In this document: in pieces, positions 51,602-60,612 of the stretch
How the letters are laid out: every line of letters begins with the position of its first letter
Numbering within the stretch: the stretch's first letter is position 1
From: Roseburia sp.
Lineage (GTDB): Bacteria; Bacillota; Clostridia; Lachnospirales; Lachnospiraceae
DNA length: 64,000 bases
Direction of reading: 5' to 3'
Assembly (NCBI GenBank): GCA_019421345.1
Contig: JAHZFL010000002.1
Span: forward strand, 258,078-322,077
Program-made: the position numbers and the translations under genes
Notes under the pieces: model-generated
What the model saw: only the letters and a program-made list of their open reading frames with translations
Database searches by the model: none
Told to the model about the DNA's origin: nothing

Positions 51602-53524
51602 CTATTTCTCTTTCGATGATGGGATAAAGTTTGCCTTTTCTTCGCCGCAATCCGGACAGATCCAATCCTCCGGCAGCTCCTTGTAGCTTGTTCCCGGACG
51701 AACATCGCTCTCCTCATCTCCAAGCTCCGGTATGTATTCATAACCGCATCCAAGGCAGACATAACGTCCAACCGGTGCCGGCTTCGGCTCATCCACAACA
51801 GCCTTCTTCATCTTAACCATTGGCGGCGCCGGCTTCTTTGCTCCCGTATCCAATGCCTTTGTCAGAAGCGGAAGAATCTCATTTACATCACCGACAATAC
51901 CATAGTCTGCATTCTTAAAGATCGGAGCGTTTGCGTTGCTGTTGATCGCTACGATCGTAGCCGCGTCCTTAATTCCCTTTAAGTGCTGTCCTGCACCGGA
52001 AATACCACACGCAATATAGAGGTTTCCGGTGAACTTCTGTCCGCTCATGCCGACATAACGATTCAACGGAAGATACTGAAGCTGCTCCGCTACCGGTCTG
52101 GAAGAACCGATTGCTGCGCCGGCTGCTGCTGCCAGATCTGTCACGAGCTTCATGTTCTCCTTGCTTCCGATACCTCTGCCGGCGCTGACTACACGCTCTG
52201 CCTCGATGATCGGTGTATTGATGTCGATTCCGACTGTGAAATCATGACCGTCTGCCTTTAACGCCTCCACAAGTGTCTGAACTCTTTCTTTCGCGCTGCC
52301 GTCCTTTAAGATCATCTTCTTACGGCTTCCCGTGATAGGTCCTTTCTTCTTGCCCTTTACCGGAGCTGCCGTTGCCTTTGCTGCTTTTCCGAGAATATGG
52401 GAAGCGATGACAACGTTCTGGATCTCATTCGTTCCCTCATAGATCGTACAGATCTTCGCGTCACGGTAGAAGCGCTCAACCTCCATACCCTTTAAGTAAC
52501 CGTTTCCTCCGAAAATCTGAAGCGCATCGTTTACAACCTCAAGACAGATGTCTGATGCATATTTCTTCGCCATAGCGGCTTCCATTCCGTACGGCTCATG
52601 GTGCTCCTTTAATTCCGCTGCGCTGTAAACAAGAAATCTTGCTGCACGGATCTTTGTCGCCATCTCCGCAATCTTAAACTGAATTGCCTGAAGCTGCGCG
52701 ATCGGCGCGTTAAACTGCTCACGATCCTTTGCATACTCTACAGCCGCCTCATAAGCGCCCTGCGCGATTCCAAGAGCCTGCGCTGCGATTCCGATACGTC
52801 CGCCGTCAAGCGTATTCATCGCAATCTTAAAGCCCTGTCCCTCTTTGCCGAGCAGATTCTCCTTCGGAACCTTTACATCGTTAAATAACAACTGTGCGGT
52901 TGCGGAAGAACGGATACCAAGCTTATCATAATGATCGCCGATCGTAAATCCTTCCCAGCCCTTCTCCACGATAAACGCACTGATTCCACGCGTGCCGATA
53001 CCCGGCGTAGTTACTGCGAATACCACATAGGTATCTGCCTCTCCGCCGTTCGTGATAAAAATCTTCTCTCCGTTTAAGATATAGTGGTCGCCGACAAGCT
53101 CTGCCGTCGTCTCTGTTCCGCCGGCATCAGATCCTGCGTTCGGCTCTGTCAGACCAAATGCGCCAAGCTTCTCTCCCTTTGCTAACGGAACAAGATATTT
53201 CTTCTTCTGCTCCTCTGTTCCGAATGCAAAAATCGGGTAAGTTCCGAGTGAAACATGTGCAGATAAGATAACGCCTGTTCCTCCGTCCACTCTGGAAAGC
53301 TCCTCAACCGCGATCGCATAGCTGATGATGTCCTTTCCGAGTCCGCCGTACTCCTTCGGATAAGGAATTCCTAACAATCCCATCTTTCCGAACTCTTTGA
53401 TCTGCTCTCTCGGGAACTCATTATTCTTGTCAAGCATAAATGCGATTGGTTTGATCTCCTTCTCGACCCATGCCCGAACCTTTGCTCTCAGCTCCTCGTG
53501 CTCCTTTGATGTTGCATAAAACAT
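51602..53524 (-). CDS. Acyl-CoA dehydrogenase - EtfA domain - rubredoxin fusion
   Basis: A 640-aa three-part protein. Residues 1-380 form an acyl-CoA dehydrogenase with AFGLTEPNAGSDAGG, the FAD loop DREQFNAPIAQLQ, IFGGNGYLKG and catalytic Glu363 in IYEGTNEIQ. Residues ~448-556 are the EtfA C-terminal FAD domain (AGRGIGSKENM, QTG-like VGMSGQKFTG, CGISGAGQHLKG and NADYGIVGD). Residues ~588-640 are rubredoxin (CLGCGYEYIP ... WICPDCGEEK). It lacks the EtfB half needed for bifurcation. Electrons would run acyl-CoA to FAD to EtfA-FAD to rubredoxin and on to the flavodiiron protein next door. Starts after AAGGAGGCAAATGTT. Confidence 0.9.
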   Translation of the reverse strand: MFYATSKEHEELRAKVRAWVEKEIKPIAFMLDKNNEFPREQIKEFGKMGLLGIPYPKEYGGLGKDIISYAIAVEELSRVDGGTGVILSAHVSLGTYPIFAFGTEEQKKKYLVPLAKGEKLGAFGLTEPNAGSDAGGTETTAELVGDHYILNGEKIFITNGGEADTYVVFAVTTPGIGTRGISAFIVEKGWEGFTIGDHYDKLGIRSSATAQLLFNDVKVPKENLLGKEGQGFKIAMNTLDGGRIGIAAQALGIAQGAYEAAVEYAKDREQFNAPIAQLQAIQFKIAEMATKIRAARFLVYSAAELKEHHEPYGMEAAMAKKYASDICLEVVNDALQIFGGNGYLKGMEVERFYRDAKICTIYEGTNEIQNVVIASHILGKAAKATAAPVKGKKKGPITGSRKKMILKDGSAKERVQTLVEALKADGHDFTVGIDINTPIIEAERVVSAGRGIGSKENMKLVTDLAAAAGAAIGSSRPVAEQLQYLPLNRYVGMSGQKFTGNLYIACGISGAGQHLKGIKDAATIVAINSNANAPIFKNADYGIVGDVNEILPLLTKALDTGAKKPAPPMVKMKKAVVDEPKPAPVGRYVCLGCGYEYIPELGDEESDVRPGTSYKELPEDWICPDCGEEKANFIPSSKEK

Positions 53525-53621
53525 AACATTTGCCTCCTTCTCCTGTACATAACGCTATTTAGCGCTTGCATTTTAACCAAAAAAATGTTTTCAATTTTTT
53601 CTATCTAACACATTTTTACCA

Positions 53622-53665
53622 AAAAAATAAGAGAAAGTATGTAACCATAGTTACATATTTTCTCT
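53622..53665 (-). terminator. Terminator with a Crp/Fnr-like palindrome
   Basis: On the minus strand a 16-bp stem (arms 53650-53665 and 53630-53645, one G-T pair, loop CATA or its complement) is followed by a run of seven T bases. The top of the stem is TGTAAC-CATA-GTTACA, a perfect palindrome of the Crp/Fnr site type, ~115-130 bp upstream of the fusion gene start. It may serve both as a terminator for the regulator gene and as its target. Confidence 0.65.
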
Positions 53666-54330
53666 TAATTGTAAAAATCATCCAAAAAATCTTTATTTAA
53701 AATACGAATCTCTTTCTTGTCAACCTCAATGACCTCCTCCTCCTGAAGCTTCATGAGGGTTCTTGACAAAGACGGACGGGCAACTCCCAGATAATTTGCA
53801 AGCGCCTCCCGATTCATCTTAAGCTTCACAACGCCTGTGGCATCCGCCTCCTCTAACAGCCAGATCGCAATCCTTCCCTTTAAGGAGGTCGGACTTAGGA
53901 TATGCATCTTCTGCATCGTCGTCCACTCCTTTTGCGAGAGGATATTGAGCATATTCTGCAAAAGCTGCTTATGATGCTCACACGCCTCATTGCAAAAACA
54001 GGTGAAGTACTCCATCGGAATCTCTAAGATTTCTGCCTTTGTACACGCCTCCGCACCGTACCAGTACATCTTATCTCCGCTGAAAAAATACTGCTCGCCA
54101 AAAATGTCGCCTTCCTCAACCTCATAAAAAATATTTTTCCGCCCTGACATTAAATTGCGCACAAGCGCCACGCGCCCTTTTAACAGTACATACAGATAAT
54201 AGGGTCTGTCCTCCTGCTCAAAAAGCATCTCTCCCTGCCGGTATTTCTTTAGTCTTGACTTAGAGCACGCAAGCATCCGCTCAAGTTCCGCCTTTTCAAT
54301 TCCCTGAAATAATGCATTTTCTTCTATCAT
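53665..54330 (-). CDS. Crp/Fnr-family regulator
   Basis: A 221-aa regulator. Residues ~10-130 form the cyclic-nucleotide-type beta-barrel (KYRQGEMLFEQEDRPYYLYV), ~135-221 the winged helix (LKMNREALANYLGVARPSLS with the recognition helix). It has no N-terminal Cys cluster of the FNR type, so it senses something other than an iron-sulfur cluster. Gene order and the palindrome downstream suggest control of the acyl-CoA dehydrogenase fusion and flavodiiron genes. Confidence 0.85.
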   Translation of the reverse strand: MIEENALFQGIEKAELERMLACSKSRLKKYRQGEMLFEQEDRPYYLYVLLKGRVALVRNLMSGRKNIFYEVEEGDIFGEQYFFSGDKMYWYGAEACTKAEILEIPMEYFTCFCNEACEHHKQLLQNMLNILSQKEWTTMQKMHILSPTSLKGRIAIWLLEEADATGVVKLKMNREALANYLGVARPSLSRTLMKLQEEEVIEVDKKEIRILNKDFLDDFYN

Positions 54331-54393
54331 TTCACTTTCCGATCCTCTTTTGATCCCTGCCGGATATATTCGTTTGGAAATTACTCCTCTTTC

Positions 54394-55029
54394 TTAACAC
54401 GGACAGCAGCAATTGCAAAACATATTCAGACACAGCATGCTAAGACACCAGTTTCCGGCGCTTGCATACGGTCTGTCATACCCGCTTCCCATGCTGGTAT
54501 ACCATGTGCCGCCATACTCCAGATGCTGCAGAAACTGACGATATTCCATGTTGCTAGGCTCCATCTCAACCGCCCGCCTTGCATCCTCTAACGCACGGAT
54601 ATTATTCCTCGCGCCCTGATTGGCTGCCGCGCTGTAATAATACCACCTTGCGCCGCGCTCTCCAAACGGAATATTGTTCAGCACATTTAATGCTTCCGCA
54701 AAATGACGGTTCACGATATAATTCCATGCCGCGCGCATCTGTACAGACTCCGCGCCCCTTTGATAGGATCCTGCGCCATAGTAGCCCTGACTGCCCGTAT
54801 TCCCCGTACGATAACCGCCATAGCCGTAACCGCCGCCCTGCTGCTTTTCTTTCATGATCTGATCATACGCCTGCTGCACTTCCTTAAACCGCTCCTCCGC
54901 CTGCGCCTTATTCGGATTATTGATATTGGCGTCGGGGTGGTATTTCCTGCTCAGATTGCGGTATGCCTTTTTTATTTCTTCATCCGAGGCGCTTTGGGAG
55001 ACTCCCAGTACCTGATATGGATTTATCAT
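54394..55029 (-). CDS. J-domain protein with Cys-rich C-terminus
   Basis: A 211-aa protein. Residues 1-65 are a J-domain (MINPYQVLGVSQSASDEEIK, SRKYHPDAN with HPD). A Gly/Tyr-rich linker (GGGYGYGGYRTGN) follows, then a TPR-like helical part (ALEDARRAVEMEPSNMEYRQ), then a tail CLSMLCLNMFCNCCCPC. The tail may bind metal or membrane lipids. It probably serves DnaK at a specific site; a role is not known. Confidence 0.8.
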   Translation of the reverse strand: MINPYQVLGVSQSASDEEIKKAYRNLSRKYHPDANINNPNKAQAEERFKEVQQAYDQIMKEKQQGGGYGYGGYRTGNTGSQGYYGAGSYQRGAESVQMRAAWNYIVNRHFAEALNVLNNIPFGERGARWYYYSAAANQGARNNIRALEDARRAVEMEPSNMEYRQFLQHLEYGGTWYTSMGSGYDRPYASAGNWCLSMLCLNMFCNCCCPC

Positions 55030-55043
55030 AAATTATAACCTCG

Positions 55044-55907
55044 CTATTTCCGTGCTTTCTTTTTGGCTTTTTCTTCCGCCTTTTTCTTCTTTAATTGAAG
55101 AAATTCATACTTTGACCAAACGCCGGAATAGAGTACATTTCGTAAAATATCCGCGTGCAGCAAAATCGGCAGACGCTCAAAGGACTTCGCGCACTCCGAC
55201 ATCATGCTCGTCAACAGCAGACGTATAAAGGTATCCATATCCTCGTCCCGCTCTTTCATCTGCAAGATCAGCGGATTGTACGCCCCTTTCTGCATGTCCG
55301 CATCATAATCCTCATACGCATCCATCAGATAAATAAATTTCCCCATATAAAAACCGAGTGTCCGAAGCTCACGCGCCCACTCGTCCTCACGCCAGCAAAA
55401 GACCTCTCCCAGCATTTCACCGGAAAGCCCCGCCACCGCGTCCAGATTCTTCTCGCCGCGCCTCTCGGTCTCCTCTGTTTTTTTCATATACTCCTCGATC
55501 GCGGCTGCCTGTCTCGGATAATTCTGTACAATACGAGCATAATCCTTATCCAGTATTTTTGCAAATGCTTTTTTGGAATAGGACTTATCATCCTTCCAGT
55601 CGTCGATCAGATTATGATAGGCAAGGATCACATTCATGTCCGCCGCATAATTCGTCGCCTCATTGATCCACAGCGTCTTGCGCTTCGTCGGATGGAGCGC
55701 GCAGGTAATCTCAGAGACCTCGTTGTCAAGCTCATAAAGTCCCGTTAAAAGAACAACCAGAAACGTCATATCATAATTAAGAAGCATCTGCCCCTTTGCG
55801 CCGCAACTGGACTTCAGCCTCCGGCAAAGCCCGCAGTAATATGCCCGATATGCCTTTTTATCTTCCTCCGTCATGATCTTCTGGTTGATATTGATATAAC
55901 CAAACAT
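55044..55907 (-). CDS. DUF5685-type conserved protein, 287 aa
   Basis: Starts MFGYININQKIMTEEDKK at the ATG after AGGAGCTGTGAG. YRAYYCGLCRRLKSSCGAKG is the signature start of this Clostridial family, followed by helical, charged text and a Lys-rich tail (LQLKKKKAEEKAKKKARK). It is usually found next to a J-domain gene. Function unknown. Confidence 0.75.
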   Translation of the reverse strand: MFGYININQKIMTEEDKKAYRAYYCGLCRRLKSSCGAKGQMLLNYDMTFLVVLLTGLYELDNEVSEITCALHPTKRKTLWINEATNYAADMNVILAYHNLIDDWKDDKSYSKKAFAKILDKDYARIVQNYPRQAAAIEEYMKKTEETERRGEKNLDAVAGLSGEMLGEVFCWREDEWARELRTLGFYMGKFIYLMDAYEDYDADMQKGAYNPLILQMKERDEDMDTFIRLLLTSMMSECAKSFERLPILLHADILRNVLYSGVWSKYEFLQLKKKKAEEKAKKKARK

Positions 55908-55917
55908 CTCACAGCTC

Positions 55918-56328
55918 CTAGCTCTTTTTGATAAACTCGTTCTTACATTTCGGACATGTGATACATATCTTTCCCCTGCCCCTTGGTACACGCACCTTCT
56001 GGCTGCACTGCGGGCACTTATAAAACCGATAGGTCTTTCTCTGCGCAAACTGCTTCTTCTTCGCATCCCATTTTGTCACCATCTGATAACGAAACGTCCG
56101 ATAATGCTGATTTTCCTCATAGCGTTTTGCTACATTCTTCGAAAACAGGCGAAAGCAGGTATAGACGGCTAAACCAAGTCCGCCCCACGACAGCAGCATA
56201 TTTAAAACGGGAATCCGTGTAAAAAACATGGAGAGCACGATACACACCAATGCAACGATATTCAACATCCGTCCCAGCTCATCCGCTCCGTATCTTCCCA
56301 GCATAAATCTCTGCAATTTCTCTCTCAT
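55918..56328 (-). CDS. Zinc-ribbon membrane protein, 136 aa
   Basis: Two hydrophobic segments (NIVALVCIVLSMFFTRIP, LLSWGGLGLAVYTCFRLF) precede a basic stretch and a C-terminal zinc ribbon (CPQCSQKVRVPRGRGKICIT, CPKCKNEF). It lies directly upstream of the DUF5685 gene and the J-domain gene. The trio looks like one operon. Function unknown. Confidence 0.75.
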   Translation of the reverse strand: MREKLQRFMLGRYGADELGRMLNIVALVCIVLSMFFTRIPVLNMLLSWGGLGLAVYTCFRLFSKNVAKRYEENQHYRTFRYQMVTKWDAKKKQFAQRKTYRFYKCPQCSQKVRVPRGRGKICITCPKCKNEFIKKS

Positions 56329-56439
56329 ACGATTTCCATCCCCTTCCATTGTCTTTCCTTATGGTAATCGCACGAAAATTTTCTGTCAATATTTCTATTC
56401 TCTTTTAACAAACATTTTATACTTTGATTAGAAATATAC

Positions 56440-56474
56440 AAAAGACCCTAACCATCCTGATCTGATTAAGGTCT
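56440..56474 (-). terminator. Terminator of rnpB
   Basis: AGACCTTAA pairs with TTAGGGTCT (one G-T pair) around a 14-nt loop and is followed by TTTTG on the minus strand, just after the RNase P RNA 3' end. Confidence 0.7.
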
Positions 56475-56482
56475 AAAAATAA

Positions 56483-56877
56483 GCAGAGCGATAAGCCGGG
56501 TTATGTCACCCCGTCAAAGACGGGGGAATGATCATCTATCTAGGATGACTGTTGCCAGCCACCTCAAGCGACCTACCTAAAGCTGGCGGGCCACGTATGC
56601 GCTTTGATTCGGTCTTGCTTCGGATGGGGTTTACATATGCCCTCCCTGTTACCAGAGAGGCGGTAGTCTCTTACACTGCCCTTCCACCCTTACCGGAGCA
56701 TCTGCAGGCAGATGCTCCAAAGCTGTAAAACAGCTTTCCGCTTTTAAAAGCGGGGCGGTATATTTCTGTTGCACTATCCTTAGAGTCGCCTCTACCGGAC
56801 GTTATCCGGCATCCTGCCCTGTGAAGCCCGGACTTTCCTCACCCCGTAAAAACGGGCCGCGATCATTTGCTCTGCTT
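56483..56877 (-). ncRNA. rnpB: RNase P RNA
   Basis: On the minus strand the RNA begins near AAGCAGAGCAAATGATCGCGG, written here by position, and contains the universal GAGGAAAGTCCGGGC near its 5' end and ACCCGGCTTATCGC near its 3' end. These pair as helix P1-P4 elements of the catalytic RNA that trims tRNA 5' leaders. Size (~395 nt) and the GGAGCATCTGC hairpin fit bacterial type A. No protein gene overlaps it. Confidence 0.95.
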
Positions 56878-56928
56878 ATTCACGATTATTTACTATACAC
56901 GAAAAATCAACGTTCGGCAAGTCTTTTC

Positions 56929-58614
56929 CTAGACATGAAAGCACGAACCGCCGATAAATTCCCGAATGATTGAATTTTGGCTGATGCTCTCCGTCGGCAT
57001 CGGAAGAAAATAATCCAAAAACTTCAACAGCCGCTTCGCCTCCAGATATTCCTCACAGTCCTTTTCGATCGCAAACAAAAGCGGCTCTGCATAAAGCTTT
57101 AACACGGCAAGCTCGTAGATGAGCGCCGAGTTAAACATCTCGTCTGCACTCTCCTGAAACGGAAAAATATATTTTTCCTCGCCGCGGCGCACGGAATCCC
57201 ACATTGCGATCGTCTCCCTGGCCGACGTGCCCCTTGTTCTGGCATCGCGCACGATCCGGCGTATCAGCCTGCCGTCTGTCGTCGGCAGATAATTATGCTC
57301 GTCCACATTTAGCTGTGTGAGCGCGCTGATATAAATTTTAAATTTACTCTCCACCGGAAGCGAATAGGAAAGCTTGTCATTCAGTCCATGGATCCCCTCA
57401 ATAACGAGCACATCCTCTGCCCCAAGCTGCATCATCTTGTCCTTATACTCTCTTTTGCCCGTCTTAAAATTAAAAATCGGCAGATTGACGCGCTTCCCCG
57501 AAAGCAGCTCATTCATATCATGATTAAACAGCTCCACGTCCAGTGCCTCTAAACACTCCAGATCTAACTCCCCGTTCTCGTCGCGCGGGGATCGATCCCT
57601 GTCAATATAATAATCATCCAGAGGAAACGGGTGCGGCTTTAATCCGCGTGCCGCAAGCTGGATAGACAGACGATGCGAAAACGTTGTCTTTCCTGACGAG
57701 GAAGGTCCGGCAATCATGATAAACTTTCGCTCTCCCGCCCGTAAAATATCATCCGCCAGCCTTCCGATACGCTCCTCAAACAACGCCTCCTGCGTCAGAA
57801 TGATTTCCTGCATACGTCCGGCAGCGATCGCGTCATTGAGCGCTCCGACCGTATCAATCTGAAGCATTCTTCCCCATTCTCTGGAGGTCTTTAACGCATG
57901 GAACAGCTTTCCCGAAGGCACAAAGGGTGCCACCTTCTTCGTATTTTCATTTGGGAATAACAGCACAAAGCCATCCTCATAAAGGGTGATGTCAAAATAC
58001 CGCAAATACCCTGTGGACGGCACCATAAACCCGTAAAAATAATCCTTATAATGATCAAGTACATAAATATTGACGCGGGAGCTGCGGCGATAACGGAACA
58101 GCTTCTCCTTATCCCGCATCCCCAATCTGTGAAACAATGCAATCGCATCATCTGTATTCATGCTCCGTTTTTCAATCGGAATGTCACTGCGAACGAGCCG
58201 CTCCATCTCGGATTTCAGCGCCTGCGCACGCTGCTCGTCCATCGTCACATGCGCCTCGCCGTCCTCTGTGTCCTTCCTAAGCTCACAGTAATATCCCTGA
58301 CCAATGGAATATTTCACGCGCACGCCGATCCTTTCCTCTCCCCACAGCGAAAACACCGCCTTTTGCATCAGAAGCGTTACGCTTCTGCGGTATGCCTTTT
58401 TTCCGGCTTTATCCGCAGTTGTGATAAATTCCAGCGTTCCGTCCTCCGTCGCCTGTTTTCCAAGCTCACGCAGACGCTGATTATATACTGCAAGAACAAT
58501 GTCGTCCTCATAGCTTTTCCGACACTCCTGTGCAATCGCAAGAAACGTCGTTCCGCGCGGATACTCCCGCTCTTTTCCATCAATGACAAGTGTTACCGTC
58601 TCATGCTTCTCCAT
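56929..58614 (-). CDS. Nucleoside kinase (uridine kinase-like) with TGS/ThrRS-like N-terminus
   Basis: A 561-aa protein. Residues ~1-70 look like a TGS domain (TLVIDGKEREYPRGTTFLAI), ~75-190 like the threonyl-tRNA synthetase editing-domain fold. The second half is a P-loop kinase (MIAGPSSSGKTTFSHRL, PLDDYYIDRDRSP) similar to uridine kinase. This domain order is standard in Clostridia, where the substrate is not firmly known. Starts after GGAGGATTTT. Confidence 0.88.
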   Translation of the reverse strand: MEKHETVTLVIDGKEREYPRGTTFLAIAQECRKSYEDDIVLAVYNQRLRELGKQATEDGTLEFITTADKAGKKAYRRSVTLLMQKAVFSLWGEERIGVRVKYSIGQGYYCELRKDTEDGEAHVTMDEQRAQALKSEMERLVRSDIPIEKRSMNTDDAIALFHRLGMRDKEKLFRYRRSSRVNIYVLDHYKDYFYGFMVPSTGYLRYFDITLYEDGFVLLFPNENTKKVAPFVPSGKLFHALKTSREWGRMLQIDTVGALNDAIAAGRMQEIILTQEALFEERIGRLADDILRAGERKFIMIAGPSSSGKTTFSHRLSIQLAARGLKPHPFPLDDYYIDRDRSPRDENGELDLECLEALDVELFNHDMNELLSGKRVNLPIFNFKTGKREYKDKMMQLGAEDVLVIEGIHGLNDKLSYSLPVESKFKIYISALTQLNVDEHNYLPTTDGRLIRRIVRDARTRGTSARETIAMWDSVRRGEEKYIFPFQESADEMFNSALIYELAVLKLYAEPLLFAIEKDCEEYLEAKRLLKFLDYFLPMPTESISQNSIIREFIGGSCFHV

Positions 58615-58627
58615 AAAATCCTCCCGA

Positions 58628-59332
58628 TCACCAATATCCCAATGCTCTTTCATTGAGCTCCAATGTATGCTCCACTTCTCCGATGCGCCGCATGATCTCA
58701 GGCGTCTGTACGGTCTGAGTAAGCCGCGCCAAAAGCTCCCCCTGTATACGCCGCTCCCGTTCCAGATACTCCTTCAATACCGGATGCCCCTGCTCCAGCA
58801 GAAGCTTTCCGTAACGGCATTCCCACTCTGACGGCATCTCCTCCTCAATATCCCCAACAAAACGAACACGCATCATAGGGTAATATTTACCGTCCTCAAA
58901 AATCATTTCCTCCGCATCCGCACGGTAATGATTCTCCCATAAAAACCGACGTACCGATGCAAGCTCTGACTGCGGCTGTAAAATAAGCTCTCTTGCCTGA
59001 CGGCACACCTCCTGCCCCCTCGACAAAATATGTATGACCAGACCGCCGCCCATACCGGCGACCAAAATAGAATCGGCTTCTCCCGGCGCAAGGGCGTCCA
59101 CACCGTCGGAAAGACGCGTCTGGATACTGCTTCCTAACCCATACAGGCGGATATGCTCCTCTGCCCGCAGCAGCGGTCCTTTTCTTAGGTCCATTGCGAT
59201 CGCGCCGGAAATCTTCTGCTGCTGGATCAGATAGATCGGCACATACCCGTGGTCTGTCCCGACGTCTGCAAGCCTTGCGCCGCCACTGACAAGGGCTGCC
59301 GCCGCCGCAAGGCGCTTTGATAGTTTTACCAT
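58628..59332 (-). CDS. trmK: tRNA adenine-22 N1-methyltransferase
   Basis: A 234-aa SAM enzyme. Motifs VSGGARLADVGTDHGYVPIY, SDGVDAL and VAGMGGGLVIHIL are typical of TrmK. Start at the ATG with GGAG 7 nt upstream; residues before it overlap rpoD and are not family-like. It follows rpoD with only a few bases between, the usual Firmicute order. Confidence 0.92.
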   Translation of the reverse strand: MVKLSKRLAAAAALVSGGARLADVGTDHGYVPIYLIQQQKISGAIAMDLRKGPLLRAEEHIRLYGLGSSIQTRLSDGVDALAPGEADSILVAGMGGGLVIHILSRGQEVCRQARELILQPQSELASVRRFLWENHYRADAEEMIFEDGKYYPMMRVRFVGDIEEEMPSEWECRYGKLLLEQGHPVLKEYLERERRIQGELLARLTQTVQTPEIMRRIGEVEHTLELNERALGYW

Positions 59333-59336
59333 AACA

Positions 59337-60527
59337 TCACTCCAAATAGTCCTTAAGCTTGCGGCTTCTGCTCGGATGACGCAGCTTGCGCAATGCCTTC
59401 GCCTCAATCTGACGGATTCTCTCACGGGTTACGTTAAATTCCTTGCCCACTTCCTCAAGCGTCCGCGCGCGGCCGTCCTCCAATCCAAACCGGAGCGTCA
59501 GAACCTTCTGCTCGCGTTCCGTCAGTGTGCCGAGCACCTCCTCCAACTGCTCCTTTAACAGCGTAAAAGCAGCGGCGTCGGCAGGAACAGGCACATTATC
59601 ATCCTGAATAAAATCTCCCAGATGGCTGTCCTCCTCCTCGCCGATCGGCGTCTCCAAGGAAACCGGCTCCTGCGAAATTTTTAAAATCTCACGCACGCGC
59701 TCCACCGGCATATTCATCTCAGAGGCAATCTCCTCCGGGCTCGGCTCACGCCCAAGCTCCTGCAGCAACTGTCTGCTGACCCGGATCAGCTTATTGATCG
59801 TCTCCACCATATGAACAGGAATACGGATGGTTCTCGCCTGATCCGCGATCGCCCTTGTGATCGCCTGACGGATCCACCATGTGGCATAGGTCGAAAACTT
59901 ATAGCCTTTGCGGTAATCAAACTTCTCCACCGCTTTGATCAGTCCGAGATTTCCCTCCTGGATCAGATCAAGGAACAGCATTCCGCGCCCCACATAGCGC
60001 TTGGCAATACTGACCACAAGACGCAGATTTGCCTCCGCAAGACGCTTTTTTGCCTCCTGATCGCCAAGCTCCATGCGCTTGGCAAGCTCTATTTCCTCCT
60101 CTGCCGAAAGCAGCGGAACCTTTCCGATTTCCTTTAAATACATGCGGACCGGATCTTCGATGGAAACGCCGTCGGGAACGGAAAGGTCGATTTTCTCCAC
60201 CTCAATTTCTTCTTCCTCCTCAACGTCCAAAAGTATCTCATCATCTGCATCGTCGTCCGTAATACGGAGCACATCAATATTATTTGTCTCTAAAAACTCC
60301 AAAATATGCTCAAATTTCTCAGCATCCAGATTCATATCAGCAAAAAAATCATTGATTTCCTGATACTCCAGCATGTTTTTCTTCTTTTTGGCAGTCGCAA
60401 GCAGTTCCCTTAATTTCTCCTGAAATCTTACCTGATCGTTTACAGACGCATCTGTTTTGGCATCCTTTTGATTCACGGCTTCCTCCCTGCCTGCATTCTT
60501 TTCCATATTTTCTTTCTTTTTTGCCAT
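59337..60527 (-). CDS. rpoD: Primary sigma factor RpoD (SigA)
   Basis: A 396-aa sigma-70. A short region 1.1 and an acidic patch (DDADDEILLDVEEEEEIEVE) precede region 1.2-2 (SIEDPVRMYLKEIGKVPLLS, FSTYATWWIRQAITRAIADQ) and region 4 (RFGLEDGRARTLEEVGKEFN). It directs housekeeping transcription. Starts after GAGAGGATGAAACAAA, downstream of dnaG as in other Firmicutes. Confidence 0.97.
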   Translation of the reverse strand: MAKKKENMEKNAGREEAVNQKDAKTDASVNDQVRFQEKLRELLATAKKKKNMLEYQEINDFFADMNLDAEKFEHILEFLETNNIDVLRITDDDADDEILLDVEEEEEIEVEKIDLSVPDGVSIEDPVRMYLKEIGKVPLLSAEEEIELAKRMELGDQEAKKRLAEANLRLVVSIAKRYVGRGMLFLDLIQEGNLGLIKAVEKFDYRKGYKFSTYATWWIRQAITRAIADQARTIRIPVHMVETINKLIRVSRQLLQELGREPSPEEIASEMNMPVERVREILKISQEPVSLETPIGEEEDSHLGDFIQDDNVPVPADAAAFTLLKEQLEEVLGTLTEREQKVLTLRFGLEDGRARTLEEVGKEFNVTRERIRQIEAKALRKLRHPSRSRKLKDYLE

Positions 60528-60612
60528 TTTGTTTCATCCTCTCATAGTTCGTTACTATTTTGTCCTTATTCCCCGGTTTTCATCCCGTGTTCTTCACAGT
60601 TTCCCTCATTTT

